Source of the DNA: Thermococcus stetteri
GTDB lineage: Archaea; Methanobacteriota_B; Thermococci; Thermococcales; Thermococcaceae
Direction: 5' to 3'
NCBI RefSeq assembly: GCF_017873335.1
Contig: NZ_JAGGKB010000004.1
Location: 1 to 64,000, forward strand
Length of the DNA: 64,000 bases
Part shown: positions 7,625 to 16,579 of the stretch, piece by piece
How positions within the stretch are numbered: position 1 is the stretch's first letter
Layout: each line of letters starts with the position of its first letter
Notes under the pieces: generated by a model
Seen by the model: the letters and a program-made list of their open reading frames with translations, nothing else
The model's database searches: none
What the model was told of the DNA's origin: nothing
Translations under genes and position numbers: made by a program

Positions 7625-7632
7625 AAATGTTT
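7625..7632. repeat. 8-bp target-site duplication, right
   Basis: AAATGTTT directly follows the outer end of IS1595 copy 2 and is identical to 3955-3962. Removing 3963-7632 would restore a continuous sequence upstream of the rubrerythrin TATA box. Confidence 0.85.
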
Positions 7633-7780
7633 TCACAACATCCATAGCGTTCTCACCGGCTCTAATAAGAGGTTAGACCAGACACCCTCAGCCTAATGCA
7701 ACCACACCCTGAAAAGGTTAGGAAACTACTCTGGGCGTATCCCTTAAAAAGAGCCGTGCGTCATACCTCCCGGTGGTACT

Positions 7781-8065
7781 ATGAAGTTCCTCAAGGAGAT
7801 CAAAGACGGAGTTCTGCTCCTGATCTACGTCCAGCCGAAGGCAAAGAAGAACGCGGTTGAAGGTGTTGACGAGTGGCGTGGAAGGCTAAAGGTCAGGATA
7901 GCGGCCCCACCAGTTGAGGGCAAAGCCAACAAGGAGGTTGTGAAGTTCCTCTCAAAGCTCCTTGGAGCTGAAGTCAGCATAGTAACGGGAGAGACTAGCA
8001 GGGAGAAGGATCTCCTTGTGAGAGGACTGAGTGCTGATGAGGTAAAGAAAAAACTGGGGGTTTAG
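7781..8065 (+). CDS. DUF167 / YggU family protein
   Basis: 94 residues with the family signature: YVQPKAKKNAVEG near the N terminus, then KVRIAAPPVEGKANKEVVKFL, then VTGETSREKDLLV. The function of the family is not firmly established. GGTGGT lies upstream of the ATG, and a TATA-like CCTTAAAAAG lies about 40 nt upstream. The 3' end overlaps the convergent gene at 8062 by 4 nt. Confidence 0.9.
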   Translation: MKFLKEIKDGVLLLIYVQPKAKKNAVEGVDEWRGRLKVRIAAPPVEGKANKEVVKFLSKLLGAEVSIVTGETSREKDLLVRGLSADEVKKKLGV

Positions 8066-8289
8066 CCTCTCTTAGCCCTCAGTTCTCCCTTAAGGCGGAG
8101 GTACTCCTCTCTTGATAATGGAAAGCCCTTCGACGACTTGAGGAGGGAGTTAATGAGCTTAACCTGCTCTCTGAAAACCTCGTCCGGGTTCTGCTTGAGC
8201 CTGGAGACGTAGAGGCGGATGAACTCGAGCCTCTCTTTTAGATCACGCTTTGAAGGGAATGCTGACGCCCATTCTTCTGGCGTACTCAT
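8062..8289 (-). CDS. Hypothetical protein (75 aa)
   Basis: A small charged, helix-rich protein (KRDLKERLEFIRLYVSRLKQ, LSREEYLRLKGELRAKRG) without a recognised domain. It is convergent with the DUF167 gene, their ends overlapping by 4 nt. The tight packing and charged composition typical of Thermococcales proteins support a real gene. Confidence 0.65.
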   Translation of the reverse strand: MSTPEEWASAFPSKRDLKERLEFIRLYVSRLKQNPDEVFREQVKLINSLLKSSKGFPLSREEYLRLKGELRAKRG

Positions 8290-8391
8290 TACATACCACT
8301 ACCATTCCACTTTGGCCTCGATGTATTTATCCATTTCTTTCGCTGGATAAGGGATAGCATTGAGAAATTTTCAGTAGAATGTGCTTATAGC

Positions 8392-10113
8392 TTATCCAAA
8401 AGCATTGCTTAAAGCATCCTTTAGAGTTTCAAAATATTTGAAGCCTTCTTTTTGAGAGGGTTCCACAAAGGTATTTTCTCCAAAGTCATTCCAAGTGTCA
8501 ACCCGTATAAAAGTCGTATACGCCAGGGAATTCAAAATCCTTTCATAAAACTGATTTTCATCCCGTGGTAATCCAACGTCTCTGTAGTAGTATTTAAACC
8601 CTGGAAAAACGGATGCCACATATTCAAGCCCCTGGCTTTTTGCAAATTCTGACCATAGTTTATTCATTCTAAAGAACGCCTCATTTGGGTTATTCAAATA
8701 AGAATAATTCTCCCGCGCAATTTCATTACCAACGAATCCAACCCAGGTGGAAATGGCATCATACTTACTTAGATCTTAGATCTTTTAACTTAAGCAGGTA
8801 CTGCATTTCTTCTGGCGATACCACACCATGAACAATATCCCCTAAGATATACAGGTCTCTTGTTCTCTTAACCTCATCCCAGGCGTTAGATTCATTTATA
8901 AAAACTGCAGCACCATAAATGAATATAACCGGCTTACCTTTTATCCTAAGTAGTTGGGATGATCAAGTAAGCTAGAATTGATTATGGTTTTTAATTGGTT
9001 TATGAACGTCTCAGAATTTTTGGGATTGGAGAGATCTATAGTCCATTCAGGGGCACCCTCTGCTGTGCCCCGATCGAAGTAATCACCCCACGCATACCAC
9101 ATAAATGCACATTTAATCCCCTTATCCATCAAACTTTTCATTATTGCACCTTCGTCTCCATGTATTTTCCAGTTTTCCCATGCACCAGCATCAACGAAGA
9201 AGACGTTTATCCCGTGCCCCGTGGCCCAATCAACGTGTTTATACAGAACTACTTCATCAATTGGGCCTATAGGTAGCATAACGTACCTTCCAAGAAGGGG
9301 CAGGTCATCTGTCGTTTTCCCAAATATAAAAGGTTGATAACTCGACATGTACGAAGCAGCCACGATTATTCCCTTTTCATACAACTCTTTTCCAAAGTTC
9401 TCGTACTGTCTTATGTAGGGTGTTTTGTACTCAAAAGTTCTCTCATTTCCGGATTTATCCCTGACGGTTATAACTATCCTGTACTCACCCCCACCAGTTA
9501 TGTTCGTAATGTTAACGGAGAATTCCTCCTTCAACTCATCAAATTTCCATCAAGAGGCTCTAAAACATAAGTTCGGTTATCATTAACGTTTGGAAACACT
9601 TTTGGATAGTCTTCCGGCCTCATTCCATACTTAGTGATGAAATAATCGTATTTTACCGGAATAAACCTCAGTTCGGCGTATTTTATTGGTGATTTATCGT
9701 CCTCTACCGTGAAGTTGACCTGAATGTCGTAAATCTTATCCCAAACAACCCTCGCTGGAGCCCAAGTAAAGTCCTCCTATTTTCAGCGGTTGCACCTCAA
9801 TGTTTGAGCTGTGAGTGTCGATGCTCGATGATGTTGTGGTGCTTGCGGGGGAAATGCAACCGCTTATGACCACCAACAGAACAACAACGATAAGGGGCAC
9901 CACCTTTTTTAAAGGGGGAGAAGTCCGGGTGGTTCTTACCCTTTGTTTAAGCTCCCAAAAGATCAACGAGAACAGACCAATGCCAACGCCGCTGTAAAAC
10001 ACATCCTCCCCCAATATACTACAATTACAGACTCTCACAAGCCCCAAAATCAGAAACCCACTCAGAGTCATCCGCACAAACCACGGCGGGGGATTCGTTA
10101 GCTTCATCTCCAT
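8392..10113 (-). pseudogene. GH99/GH71-like lipoprotein, decayed by three frameshifts
   Basis: Joining three frames gives one extracellular protein. The N-terminal part (9736-10113) has membrane segments, then a lipobox-like VVLLVVISGC and a Ser/Thr-rich linker; a frame change follows near 9770. The middle part (8941-9534, open further upstream without an ATG) contains WATGHGINVFFVDAGAWENW and MWYAWGDYFDRGT. A second change at about 8945 and a third at a 7-bp tandem duplication (TAGATCT twice, near 8770-8783) lead to the C-terminal part with RVDTWNDFGENTFVEPS. These aromatic/acidic motifs resemble GH99/GH71-like (endo-mannosidase-type) enzymes. The N-terminal hydrophobic part may be a separate small gene fused by loss of the lipoprotein start. 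Confidence 0.7.
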
Positions 10114-10258
10114 TCACCATGTTTCGGGCGTTTTTCTTATATGACGCAATATAAATTCAAAAACTGTAACTTTATTTGCCTAATAATTTCTTGTCATATT
10201 TTCCTTTAAGCTTTTTGTTAATTCTTGTTAATTCATAAAAGAATTACAAAGAAAAGAA

Positions 10259-11263
10259 CTACTTCAGAATCCCCAGACTCTTGTTCGTCTTCCTTATGCT
10301 ATCCCACCTGTCGGCGAGCTCGAACATGGCCCTTATGGCATCGACGTTCTCTGGAACGACGTCGCTCTCCTGGTGGACGGCCTGAATGTAAAAGAGCCTG
10401 TTGCCCTTAACGGAGATGCTCTCCCTCCACACGGCAATCTCGTAGAGGTTGTTCCACTCGCGGTGCAGGTCTCTCGCGAACTCTATGAGCTGGGCCGTGC
10501 TCTCGAAGCCCTTCTCCTTCTCGAAGAGGAGAACTCTCGTTGTGTTCTCGAATATGTCTATCACGTCTTCCCTCGTTATCGGCTTCTTGAGCTCGATCAT
10601 GACCGAGTGCACGTGCATGAGAGTGGTTGGAACGACGAAGGCCATCGTCTCGATGTTTATCGGGATCACCGTCTGGACATCTGGCCCGTGGTGGGACGGA
10701 ACGGTTACGCTCGGAGTTATCGCGTTGATCGGACCCCTCTTCGAGTCGTTCGGGTCCGCGGCTCTCCTAATCATCACGGCGTAAACGTAGTCTATGTACT
10801 CCTGAAGGGCTGAGAGCGTTCTCGTTAAGCCCGTCGTGTTGCAGGAGACGACCCTAACGTAGTCCTTTCCGAGTGCCTTCTCGTAGTTGGCCTGGGCAAC
10901 GAACGATACTTGAGCGACTTCTGCCTTCTCACCGCCCTGGAAGATCGCTTTGACTCCAGCCTTCTCGTAGAGGGCCTTGTTTTTCGCCCCCATTCCCCCA
11001 GGTGTTGCATCAACGATTATGTCAACCTTCTCCAAGAGGTCGTTGAGCGTTCCAGCAACCTCAAAGCCGGCCTTCTCGAACCTCGGTAAGAATTCCTCGC
11101 TCGCGGCGTAGACCGGAATGCCCCTCTCCCTCGCCATGTACGCCTCAAAGTCCGGCTTCGTCTTGGTTACGCCGATGAGCTCCATATCGTCCTGCCTGGA
11201 GACGGCGTAGGCAACGCGCTTTCCAATTGTTCCGTAGCCGTTTATCCCGACTTTCACCTTCAT
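10259..11263 (-). CDS. gap: Phosphorylating glyceraldehyde-3-phosphate dehydrogenase
   Basis: 334 residues of the archaeal GAPDH type, which acts mainly in gluconeogenesis in Thermococcales. The N-terminal Rossmann motif is [15 protein letters not shown], the catalytic Cys is in SCNTTGLTR, and the C-terminal archaeal-type signature [15 protein letters not shown] is present. The ATG at 11261-11263 gives the normal family start and has GGGTGG upstream; the longer frame begins inside the promoter. A perfect palindrome (11308-11326) lies just upstream of the TATA region. Confidence 0.95.
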   Translation of the reverse strand: MKVKVGINGYGTIGKRVAYAVSRQDDMELIGVTKTKPDFEAYMARERGIPVYAASEEFLPRFEKAGFEVAGTLNDLLEKVDIIVDATPGGMGAKNKALYEKAGVKAIFQGGEKAEVAQVSFVAQANYEKALGKDYVRVVSCNTTGLTRTLSALQEYIDYVYAVMIRRAADPNDSKRGPINAITPSVTVPSHHGPDVQTVIPINIETMAFVVPTTLMHVHSVMIELKKPITREDVIDIFENTTRVLLFEKEKGFESTAQLIEFARDLHREWNNLYEIAVWRESISVKGNRLFYIQAVHQESDVVPENVDAIRAMFELADRWDSIRKTNKSLGILK

Positions 11264-11287
11264 GCTACCACCCGATAGTTTTACAGC

Positions 11288-11302
11288 CATAAAATACTTA
11301 AG
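11288..11302 (-). promoter_or_regulatory. Core promoter (BRE/TATA) of gap
   Basis: Minus-strand CCTTAAGTATTTTATGG contains an A/T-rich TATA element, 25-40 nt upstream of the gap start codon. The palindromic operator lies 5 bp further upstream, the position expected for an activator site. Confidence 0.5.
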
Positions 11303-11307
11303 GCTTG

Positions 11308-11326
11308 TTTTCACCGGCGGTGAAAA
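11308..11326. promoter_or_regulatory. Palindromic operator resembling the Thermococcales glycolytic motif
   Basis: TTTTCAC-CGGCG-GTGAAAA is a perfect 7+5+7 palindrome. The known Thermococcales glycolytic motif, bound by the TrmB-type regulator Tgr/TrmBL1, has the form TATCAC-N5-GTGATA. The TCAC-N5-GTGA core and 5-bp spacer match, but the outer bases differ. Sites upstream of BRE/TATA are known to activate gluconeogenic genes, which fits gap. Confidence 0.6.
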
Positions 11327-11423
11327 GTAACATAACCAGGAACACATTTTTACACCGGCAAAGCAAATAAAGTCAGAAAATTATTAGGGCTTCTTAAGCG
11401 TTTTGAAAAGCTAAAAAGGCCAA

Positions 11424-14021
11424 TCAAGTGGCGTTCTCCCCTATTAGGGCCATTATCTTCCTGTGGAGGGCCTTTATCATCTCCCTCCTGTCCTCCATAA
11501 GGACCACGTCGCTCGAGCCTATCGCCTCGAGGTTGAAGGCGAACGGGCTTGGAAGCTCGTTCCTCTCGAAGACGACCTTAATCCTCCCCTCCCGCACCCA
11601 GCCCAGGAAAAGCTCCGCGTTTTCAACGTCCATCTTGTCCTCCATGATCTCCCTGTAAACCTCCTTCAGGAGAGGGAAGTCTGGATAGTGCTCCTTGAGG
11701 ACTTTGAGAAGTGAAACCGCTATGACCTGCTGCCTGCCAAGGCGCTTGCTCCTCCCCACATACCTCCTCAAGATTAGGAAGCCCCTGTTGGCGACGTGCC
11801 TGAAGCGCCTCTTGAGGAGCTCCGTGTTGTCCAGGGCCCTCTTGAGTATCTCCCTCAGGTCTTCCAGCTTGAAGAGGTCTCTGATCTCAGCCTCGCTTAG
11901 CCTGGCCTCCTTGGGAACCCTGAGGAGGAAGCCGTTGTCGTTGAGGGCTATGCCGACGTTCACCCCCTTCCAGCGACCTACAGCGTAGGCGAAGGCCCTG
12001 CTGAGGGCGTCGTTGGCCCTCCTTCCGATCAGCGTGTGGAAGAAGTACTCGTAGGTGTTCTCCTTCTCGACCTCCTCAACGAGAACCGTCTCGTCGTCCG
12101 GAACCGTCGAATATCGCGCTTGCTCGCGGAAGTATGCTATTATGGCTTTGGCGGCCCTCTCATCTATCCCGTACTTCTTCATGAGGAGTGACTTGGCCCG
12201 CTTGTTGTTCAACAGCCCCTTCACTTCCCTCCTGAAGCGCTGGACGTCGAGGGCCAAATCAAAGCTCAGCGGAAGCATCTCCGAGAACCAGGCCGGGATT
12301 GTCGGCTTCACCCCCTCTCGCGGAACGACGTATATTTTGTTGCCCCTGCTCTTGATGAACTCGTAGGTTCTTCCAGCTAAGACGAAGATGTCCCCGGGCA
12401 TAAGCCTCTCGGCGAACTCCTCCTCAACCGTCCCAATCATTTGCTTGTCCATGGTGTAGACCCTGATCTTTGCCTCGTCTGGAATCGTCCCAACGTTCAT
12501 GTAATAAATCGCCCTCGTCATCTTCCCGCGCCTTCCGAACTTCCCGTCCTCCATCCATATCTTGGCGTAGACCTTTCTGTCCTCAAGTCCCTCATAGCCG
12601 CCGGAGAGGTACTTCAGGACGCTCATGAAGTCCTCGAAGGGAAGCTCGTGGAAGGGATAGGCTCTTCTAACCAGGCGGTAGGCCTCCTCGACCTCCCAGA
12701 CCTTGTAGAGCGCCATGCCTACTATGTGCTGGACTAGAACGTCGAGCGGGTTCCTAGGAATCCTAACCCTGTCAAGCCTTCTGTTCCTCGCGTTGTGCGC
12801 TAAAACAGTAACCTCAACGAGGTCGTCCCTGTCGAGAGCAAGGATAACGCCCTTGCTGACGTCGTGGAGCCTGTGTCCAGCCCTACCTATGCGCTGAAGG
12901 GCTCGGTTAACGCTCTTTGGCGATCCGATTAGAACGACGAGATCAATTGTACCGATGTCAATACCTAACTCCAAGCTTGTCGAGGTGACAACCGCCTTCA
13001 GCTCTCCCCTCTTCAGCTTCTCTTCTACGTCCAAACGAACTTCTCTAGACAAGGAAGAGTGGTGGGCCTCTATCAGACCCTCAAACTCTGGAAAACGCTT
13101 CTTCAGGTTGAACGCAACCCTCTCGGCACCGCTCCTCGTGTTGGTGAAGATGAGCGTCGTCCTGTGCTCCCTTATAAGCTCCGCCAGGCGGTTGTAAAGG
13201 GCGTCGCTCAGAGTTCCGGCATCGGTATAGATAAGGTCTTCCACAACGCTCTCAACTTTTATTTCGGTCTGCTTTGCAAAGGACACATCCACGATAAGGC
13301 CAGGCCTTGGAGTTCCGTCGTCGTTGAAGCCGAAAACGAACTTAGCCACTTCCTCAAGCGGGTGAATCGTGGCACTGAGGCCAATCCTGACGAACTCGTT
13401 CTCGGCCATCTCCTGGAGCCTCTCAATGCTCAGAGCGAGGTGGGAGCCGCGCTTGTTTTCAGCGAGAGCGTGAACCTCATCGATGATGACGTACTTAACC
13501 GTCTTCAGCCTCTCGCTGAACTTAGGAGCGTTTAAGGCAATGGCAAGGCTTTCTGGGGTTGTTATCAAAATGTGGGGCGGTTTCTTCACCATCTTGCTCT
13601 TCTGATAACTGGATGTGTCACTCGTTCTAATCCCGACCCTTATCTCGGGCAGTTCATAGCCGAGCTCTTTGGCCACTTCCTTTATCTCCGCCAGTGGGCC
13701 CTCGAGGTTCCTCTTGATGTCGTTGTTCAGAGCGCGAAGCGGCGAGACGTAGAGGACGTAGATTTTATCCTCAAGCTTGCCCTCCTTCCCAAGGAGAATC
13801 AGCTCGTTTATAGCAGAAAGAAAGGCTGAAAGAGTCTTTCCAGAACCGGTGGGCGAAGAAATGAGGACATTCTCACCCTTGTGGATTTCAAGGACGGCAT
13901 AGCGCTGGGGTGGGGTGAAAGTGCCGAACTTCCGCTTAAACCACTCCCTAACCGGCTCGCTAAGGATGGAGTATATCTCCTCGTCCGTGTACTCCCTCTC
14001 GGCCCACCTTATCCCGCTCAT
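11424..14021 (-). CDS. Lhr-type superfamily 2 ATP-dependent helicase
   Basis: 865 residues. Motif I SSPTGSGKT lies near residue 55, motif II DEVH near 175, motif III LSATIH, and motifs V/VI in TSTSLELGIDIG and QRIGRAGHR. This is followed by the winged-helix and C-terminal region typical of archaeal Lhr (large helicase-related) proteins, which act on nucleic acids in repair or RNA processing. It resembles the shorter archaeal Lhr2 group by length. It is transcribed divergently from 14113. Confidence 0.85.
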   Translation of the reverse strand: MSGIRWAEREYTDEEIYSILSEPVREWFKRKFGTFTPPQRYAVLEIHKGENVLISSPTGSGKTLSAFLSAINELILLGKEGKLEDKIYVLYVSPLRALNNDIKRNLEGPLAEIKEVAKELGYELPEIRVGIRTSDTSSYQKSKMVKKPPHILITTPESLAIALNAPKFSERLKTVKYVIIDEVHALAENKRGSHLALSIERLQEMAENEFVRIGLSATIHPLEEVAKFVFGFNDDGTPRPGLIVDVSFAKQTEIKVESVVEDLIYTDAGTLSDALYNRLAELIREHRTTLIFTNTRSGAERVAFNLKKRFPEFEGLIEAHHSSLSREVRLDVEEKLKRGELKAVVTSTSLELGIDIGTIDLVVLIGSPKSVNRALQRIGRAGHRLHDVSKGVILALDRDDLVEVTVLAHNARNRRLDRVRIPRNPLDVLVQHIVGMALYKVWEVEEAYRLVRRAYPFHELPFEDFMSVLKYLSGGYEGLEDRKVYAKIWMEDGKFGRRGKMTRAIYYMNVGTIPDEAKIRVYTMDKQMIGTVEEEFAERLMPGDIFVLAGRTYEFIKSRGNKIYVVPREGVKPTIPAWFSEMLPLSFDLALDVQRFRREVKGLLNNKRAKSLLMKKYGIDERAAKAIIAYFREQARYSTVPDDETVLVEEVEKENTYEYFFHTLIGRRANDALSRAFAYAVGRWKGVNVGIALNDNGFLLRVPKEARLSEAEIRDLFKLEDLREILKRALDNTELLKRRFRHVANRGFLILRRYVGRSKRLGRQQVIAVSLLKVLKEHYPDFPLLKEVYREIMEDKMDVENAELFLGWVREGRIKVVFERNELPSPFAFNLEAIGSSDVVLMEDRREMIKALHRKIMALIGENAT

Positions 14022-14112
14022 CGTCTACCCTTCTGAAACTTGGATTTTTAAACTATTTGGTTAGTCTAACAAACTTTTTAAGTGGTGGTTCAAAACCAGA
14101 AGTGGTGGGAGA

Positions 14113-14418
14113 ATGGACACGAGGGAGAGGATAGAGAAGGTCCTCGCCGAGTTCAACAGGCTCCACGGGAGCGAGGCAAACGCGAGGATTCTCTCGATTG
14201 AAGGGGATGAAGTGATAATAGAGTTCGAGGGCTCCTTCTGCGCCACCTGCGGGCTTTACGATTACTTCGACGACATAAAGTGGGAGGCCATGGAGTTCGG
14301 CCTTGAGCTTGAGCCTGTTGAGGTTATTGAAGCAGTTGAGGACGACTTTGAGCACGGCCGCTACGTCGTGAAGTACAGACTGGGCAGGAAGCCCGTGCTC
14401 AGCTTAAGTAATGATTAA
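14113..14418 (+). CDS. Conserved hypothetical protein with CxxC
   Basis: 101 residues with a central GSFCATCGLYDYFDD motif. The cysteine pair and the preceding strand (EVIIEFEG) recall the NifU C-terminal domain, but the match is too weak to assign iron-sulfur scaffold function. AGTGGTGGGAG lies upstream of the start. It may share transcription with the glycosyltransferase 25 nt downstream. Confidence 0.75.
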   Translation: MDTRERIEKVLAEFNRLHGSEANARILSIEGDEVIIEFEGSFCATCGLYDYFDDIKWEAMEFGLELEPVEVIEAVEDDFEHGRYVVKYRLGRKPVLSLSND

Positions 14419-14443
14419 AAGACTCTTATTTTAACCCGCATAC

Positions 14444-15496
14444 ATGCACCCCCTGCTCCTAACTGCGCTGGCAATCATTTTCATCTGGGACGGGTACTTT
14501 TTCATCAATTACATAATTAGCCTTTTCAGGAATTATGTAACTACAGAGTGGACGCCGAAGGTCTCGGTAATAATCCCGGCATACAACGAGGGGGAGAGGT
14601 GCAGGAGTGCGATAGAGGCCGCTCTCGCGCAGGACTACCCAGATTTCGAGGTAATTTTTGTGGACGACGGGAGCACTGACAATACCTACGATATCGCTTC
14701 TTCTATCCTGAATCCCAGGCTGAAGGTCTTCAGGATTGAGCACGGAGGGAAGGCGAAGGCCCTGAACTTCGGGCTGTCCAAAGCGTCCGGGGAGATAATA
14801 GTCACCACCGATGCGGACAGCGTACTTGAGAAGGATGCCGTCAAAGAACTTGTGAGAAGGTTTTACTCGGAAGACGTTCTTGGTGTTGGTGGCCAGGTTC
14901 GGGTTCTTGGGAGCTCTTTCCTTGAGAGAGCGCAGGACGTTGAACACCTGCGGATAGCGACCTTCAGGAGGGCAAAGGAACTTGAAGACCTGAGCGTCGC
15001 TCCAGGACCGATTTCGGCCTTTAGGAAGGAAGCACTGGAGAGAATCGGCGGCTTCGTGGAAGACCAGGTTGAAGACTACGCGACGACAAAGGCTATCAAG
15101 CGGTTCGGAAGGGTCGTCTACGCGCCAAAGGCAAGGGCCTGGACAGAGATGCCCAATGACATCAGAACCCTCTGGCGCCAGAGGAGGAGGTGGTTCCTGG
15201 GTGACCTCGGGAATCTTGGGGGAGGGTTCACGAAGGAATGGGCGTTCCTGCTCCTGGGCGATTTCATAGCCGTTCTCGACGTTGTTGTGCCTCTTCTTCT
15301 ACTGGCCTTCGGTCACTGGGTAGCTTTCGCGCTCTGGTGGGGCTTTGAGGCAGTTACGATGCTGGTACCCGTTCTCGTCGAGGGGGGAAGCATCGCGGCG
15401 GCATTGCTCTTCCCTGCCTTTCTCTGGTTCTGGGCGGTCTTTTATTTGATTCTTCACTTCTATGGGTACTCCAAACTGATCCTTAGAAGATTATAG
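14444..15496 (+). CDS. Membrane glycosyltransferase, family 2 (processive type)
   Basis: 350 residues with an N-terminal membrane helix (LLTALAIIFIWDGYFFINYI), then a GT-A domain: VSVIIPAYNEGE, VDDGSTDN, the acceptor-side TTDADS, and QRRRW near residue 245. Two or three C-terminal membrane spans follow. The combination DxD-like motif plus QxxRW is typical of cellulose synthase- and hyaluronan synthase-like enzymes. The substrate cannot be read from the sequence; a cell-surface polysaccharide is likely. Confidence 0.85.
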   Translation: MHPLLLTALAIIFIWDGYFFINYIISLFRNYVTTEWTPKVSVIIPAYNEGERCRSAIEAALAQDYPDFEVIFVDDGSTDNTYDIASSILNPRLKVFRIEHGGKAKALNFGLSKASGEIIVTTDADSVLEKDAVKELVRRFYSEDVLGVGGQVRVLGSSFLERAQDVEHLRIATFRRAKELEDLSVAPGPISAFRKEALERIGGFVEDQVEDYATTKAIKRFGRVVYAPKARAWTEMPNDIRTLWRQRRRWFLGDLGNLGGGFTKEWAFLLLGDFIAVLDVVVPLLLLAFGHWVAFALWWGFEAVTMLVPVLVEGGSIAAALLFPAFLWFWAVFYLILHFYGYSKLILRRL

Positions 15497-15622
15497 GCCG
15501 GGCCAGCCTTGAAGGCATGCCGCTAAATGACATCTCTCAAGCTTATCCGAAAAATTTTTAAACAAAATGCACTCTTTTGTACCACATAAACTATATAGAC
15601 ACAATAGACTATAGGGATACCC

Positions 15623-16537
15623 ATGATGCTGATAGCGACAGCGATCTTCATGGCGTGGGCAATAGGTGCAAACGACAGTGCAAAGGCCGTCGGAACCGCC
15701 GTAGGCTCCGGAATACTGGGCTTCAAGAGGGCGGTGCTCCTTATTGGCGTCTTCGTATTTTTAGGGGCCTTTCTCGGCGGTTCAGGTGTGGTCAACACAG
15801 TGAGCGGGTTAGCTATGGGTATGGATCCAACAACTATAGGGTTAGTCCTGTTCAGCGCCGCCACCGCCGTTACCTTTGCCAGCCTCTGGGGAAATCCGAT
15901 ATCCACCACCCAGGCCATAATTGGTGCCCTTGTGGGTGCTTCCCTCGCGGGGGGCCTTCCCGTGAACTGGTCGGTTGTCGGAAAGATAGTTCTCACCTGG
16001 GTTGTCTCTCCAGTCTTGGCGGGGGTTCTGGCCGTAGGGACATACATCCCGTACAAGCACCTCCTCAACAAGATAAAGCACCTCGGGATCCTGGAGCTGA
16101 CCCAGAAGTGGCTCGCCTTCACCGCCGCAGCCTACGCCTCCTTCAACCTCGGGACAAACGAGCTTGCCAACGTGATAGGCCTAGCAGACGGTGGGATTGA
16201 GGTTAAAAGCCTGCTTGCAATTGCCCTGGGGCTTGGAGCACTGACGTTCAGTTACGAAGTCATGATGACTGTGGGGAGAGATCTGGCTCCCCTTGGTCCT
16301 ACTTCAGGGTCTTCCGCTCAAATGGGAGCTGCTTTAGCCGTTACCCTGGCCAACGTCTTTGGAATCCCTGTCAGCTCTGGGCAGGCCATCGTCGGTGCAA
16401 TATCGGGCGTGAGCCTGTACAAGGGCGAGAGGCTCAACAAAAAGGCCCTGAAGGGAATTCTACGCGGCTGGGTTACTGCTCCAACCGCCGCCGGCGTTCT
16501 TGCCTTTGCCCTAGTTAGACTGTTCTCTTCCCTTTGA
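15623..16537 (+). CDS. pit: Inorganic phosphate transporter, PiT family
   Basis: 304 residues, almost entirely membrane spans. The two inverted-repeat signatures are present: GANDSAKAVGTAVGS near residue 15 and NLGTNELANVIG near residue 175. Each is followed by its conserved partner (GNPISTTQAIIGALVGA and GIPVSSGQAIVGAISG). It takes up phosphate in symport with cations. It is shorter than many PiT proteins because the central hydrophilic loop is small. No PhoU-like gene is adjacent. Confidence 0.9.
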   Translation: MMLIATAIFMAWAIGANDSAKAVGTAVGSGILGFKRAVLLIGVFVFLGAFLGGSGVVNTVSGLAMGMDPTTIGLVLFSAATAVTFASLWGNPISTTQAIIGALVGASLAGGLPVNWSVVGKIVLTWVVSPVLAGVLAVGTYIPYKHLLNKIKHLGILELTQKWLAFTAAAYASFNLGTNELANVIGLADGGIEVKSLLAIALGLGALTFSYEVMMTVGRDLAPLGPTSGSSAQMGAALAVTLANVFGIPVSSGQAIVGAISGVSLYKGERLNKKALKGILRGWVTAPTAAGVLAFALVRLFSSL

Positions 16538-16579
16538 ACCTTTTTAAAGGCCCGTCCCAACTTAGGAAAGGTGAGAAAA

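Noticed and set aside
7696-7860. Small frame MQPHPEKVRKLLWAY upstream of the DUF167 gene
   Set aside because: It runs through the promoter and ribosome binding site of the DUF167 gene and continues out of frame inside it; no supporting start signal or known domain.
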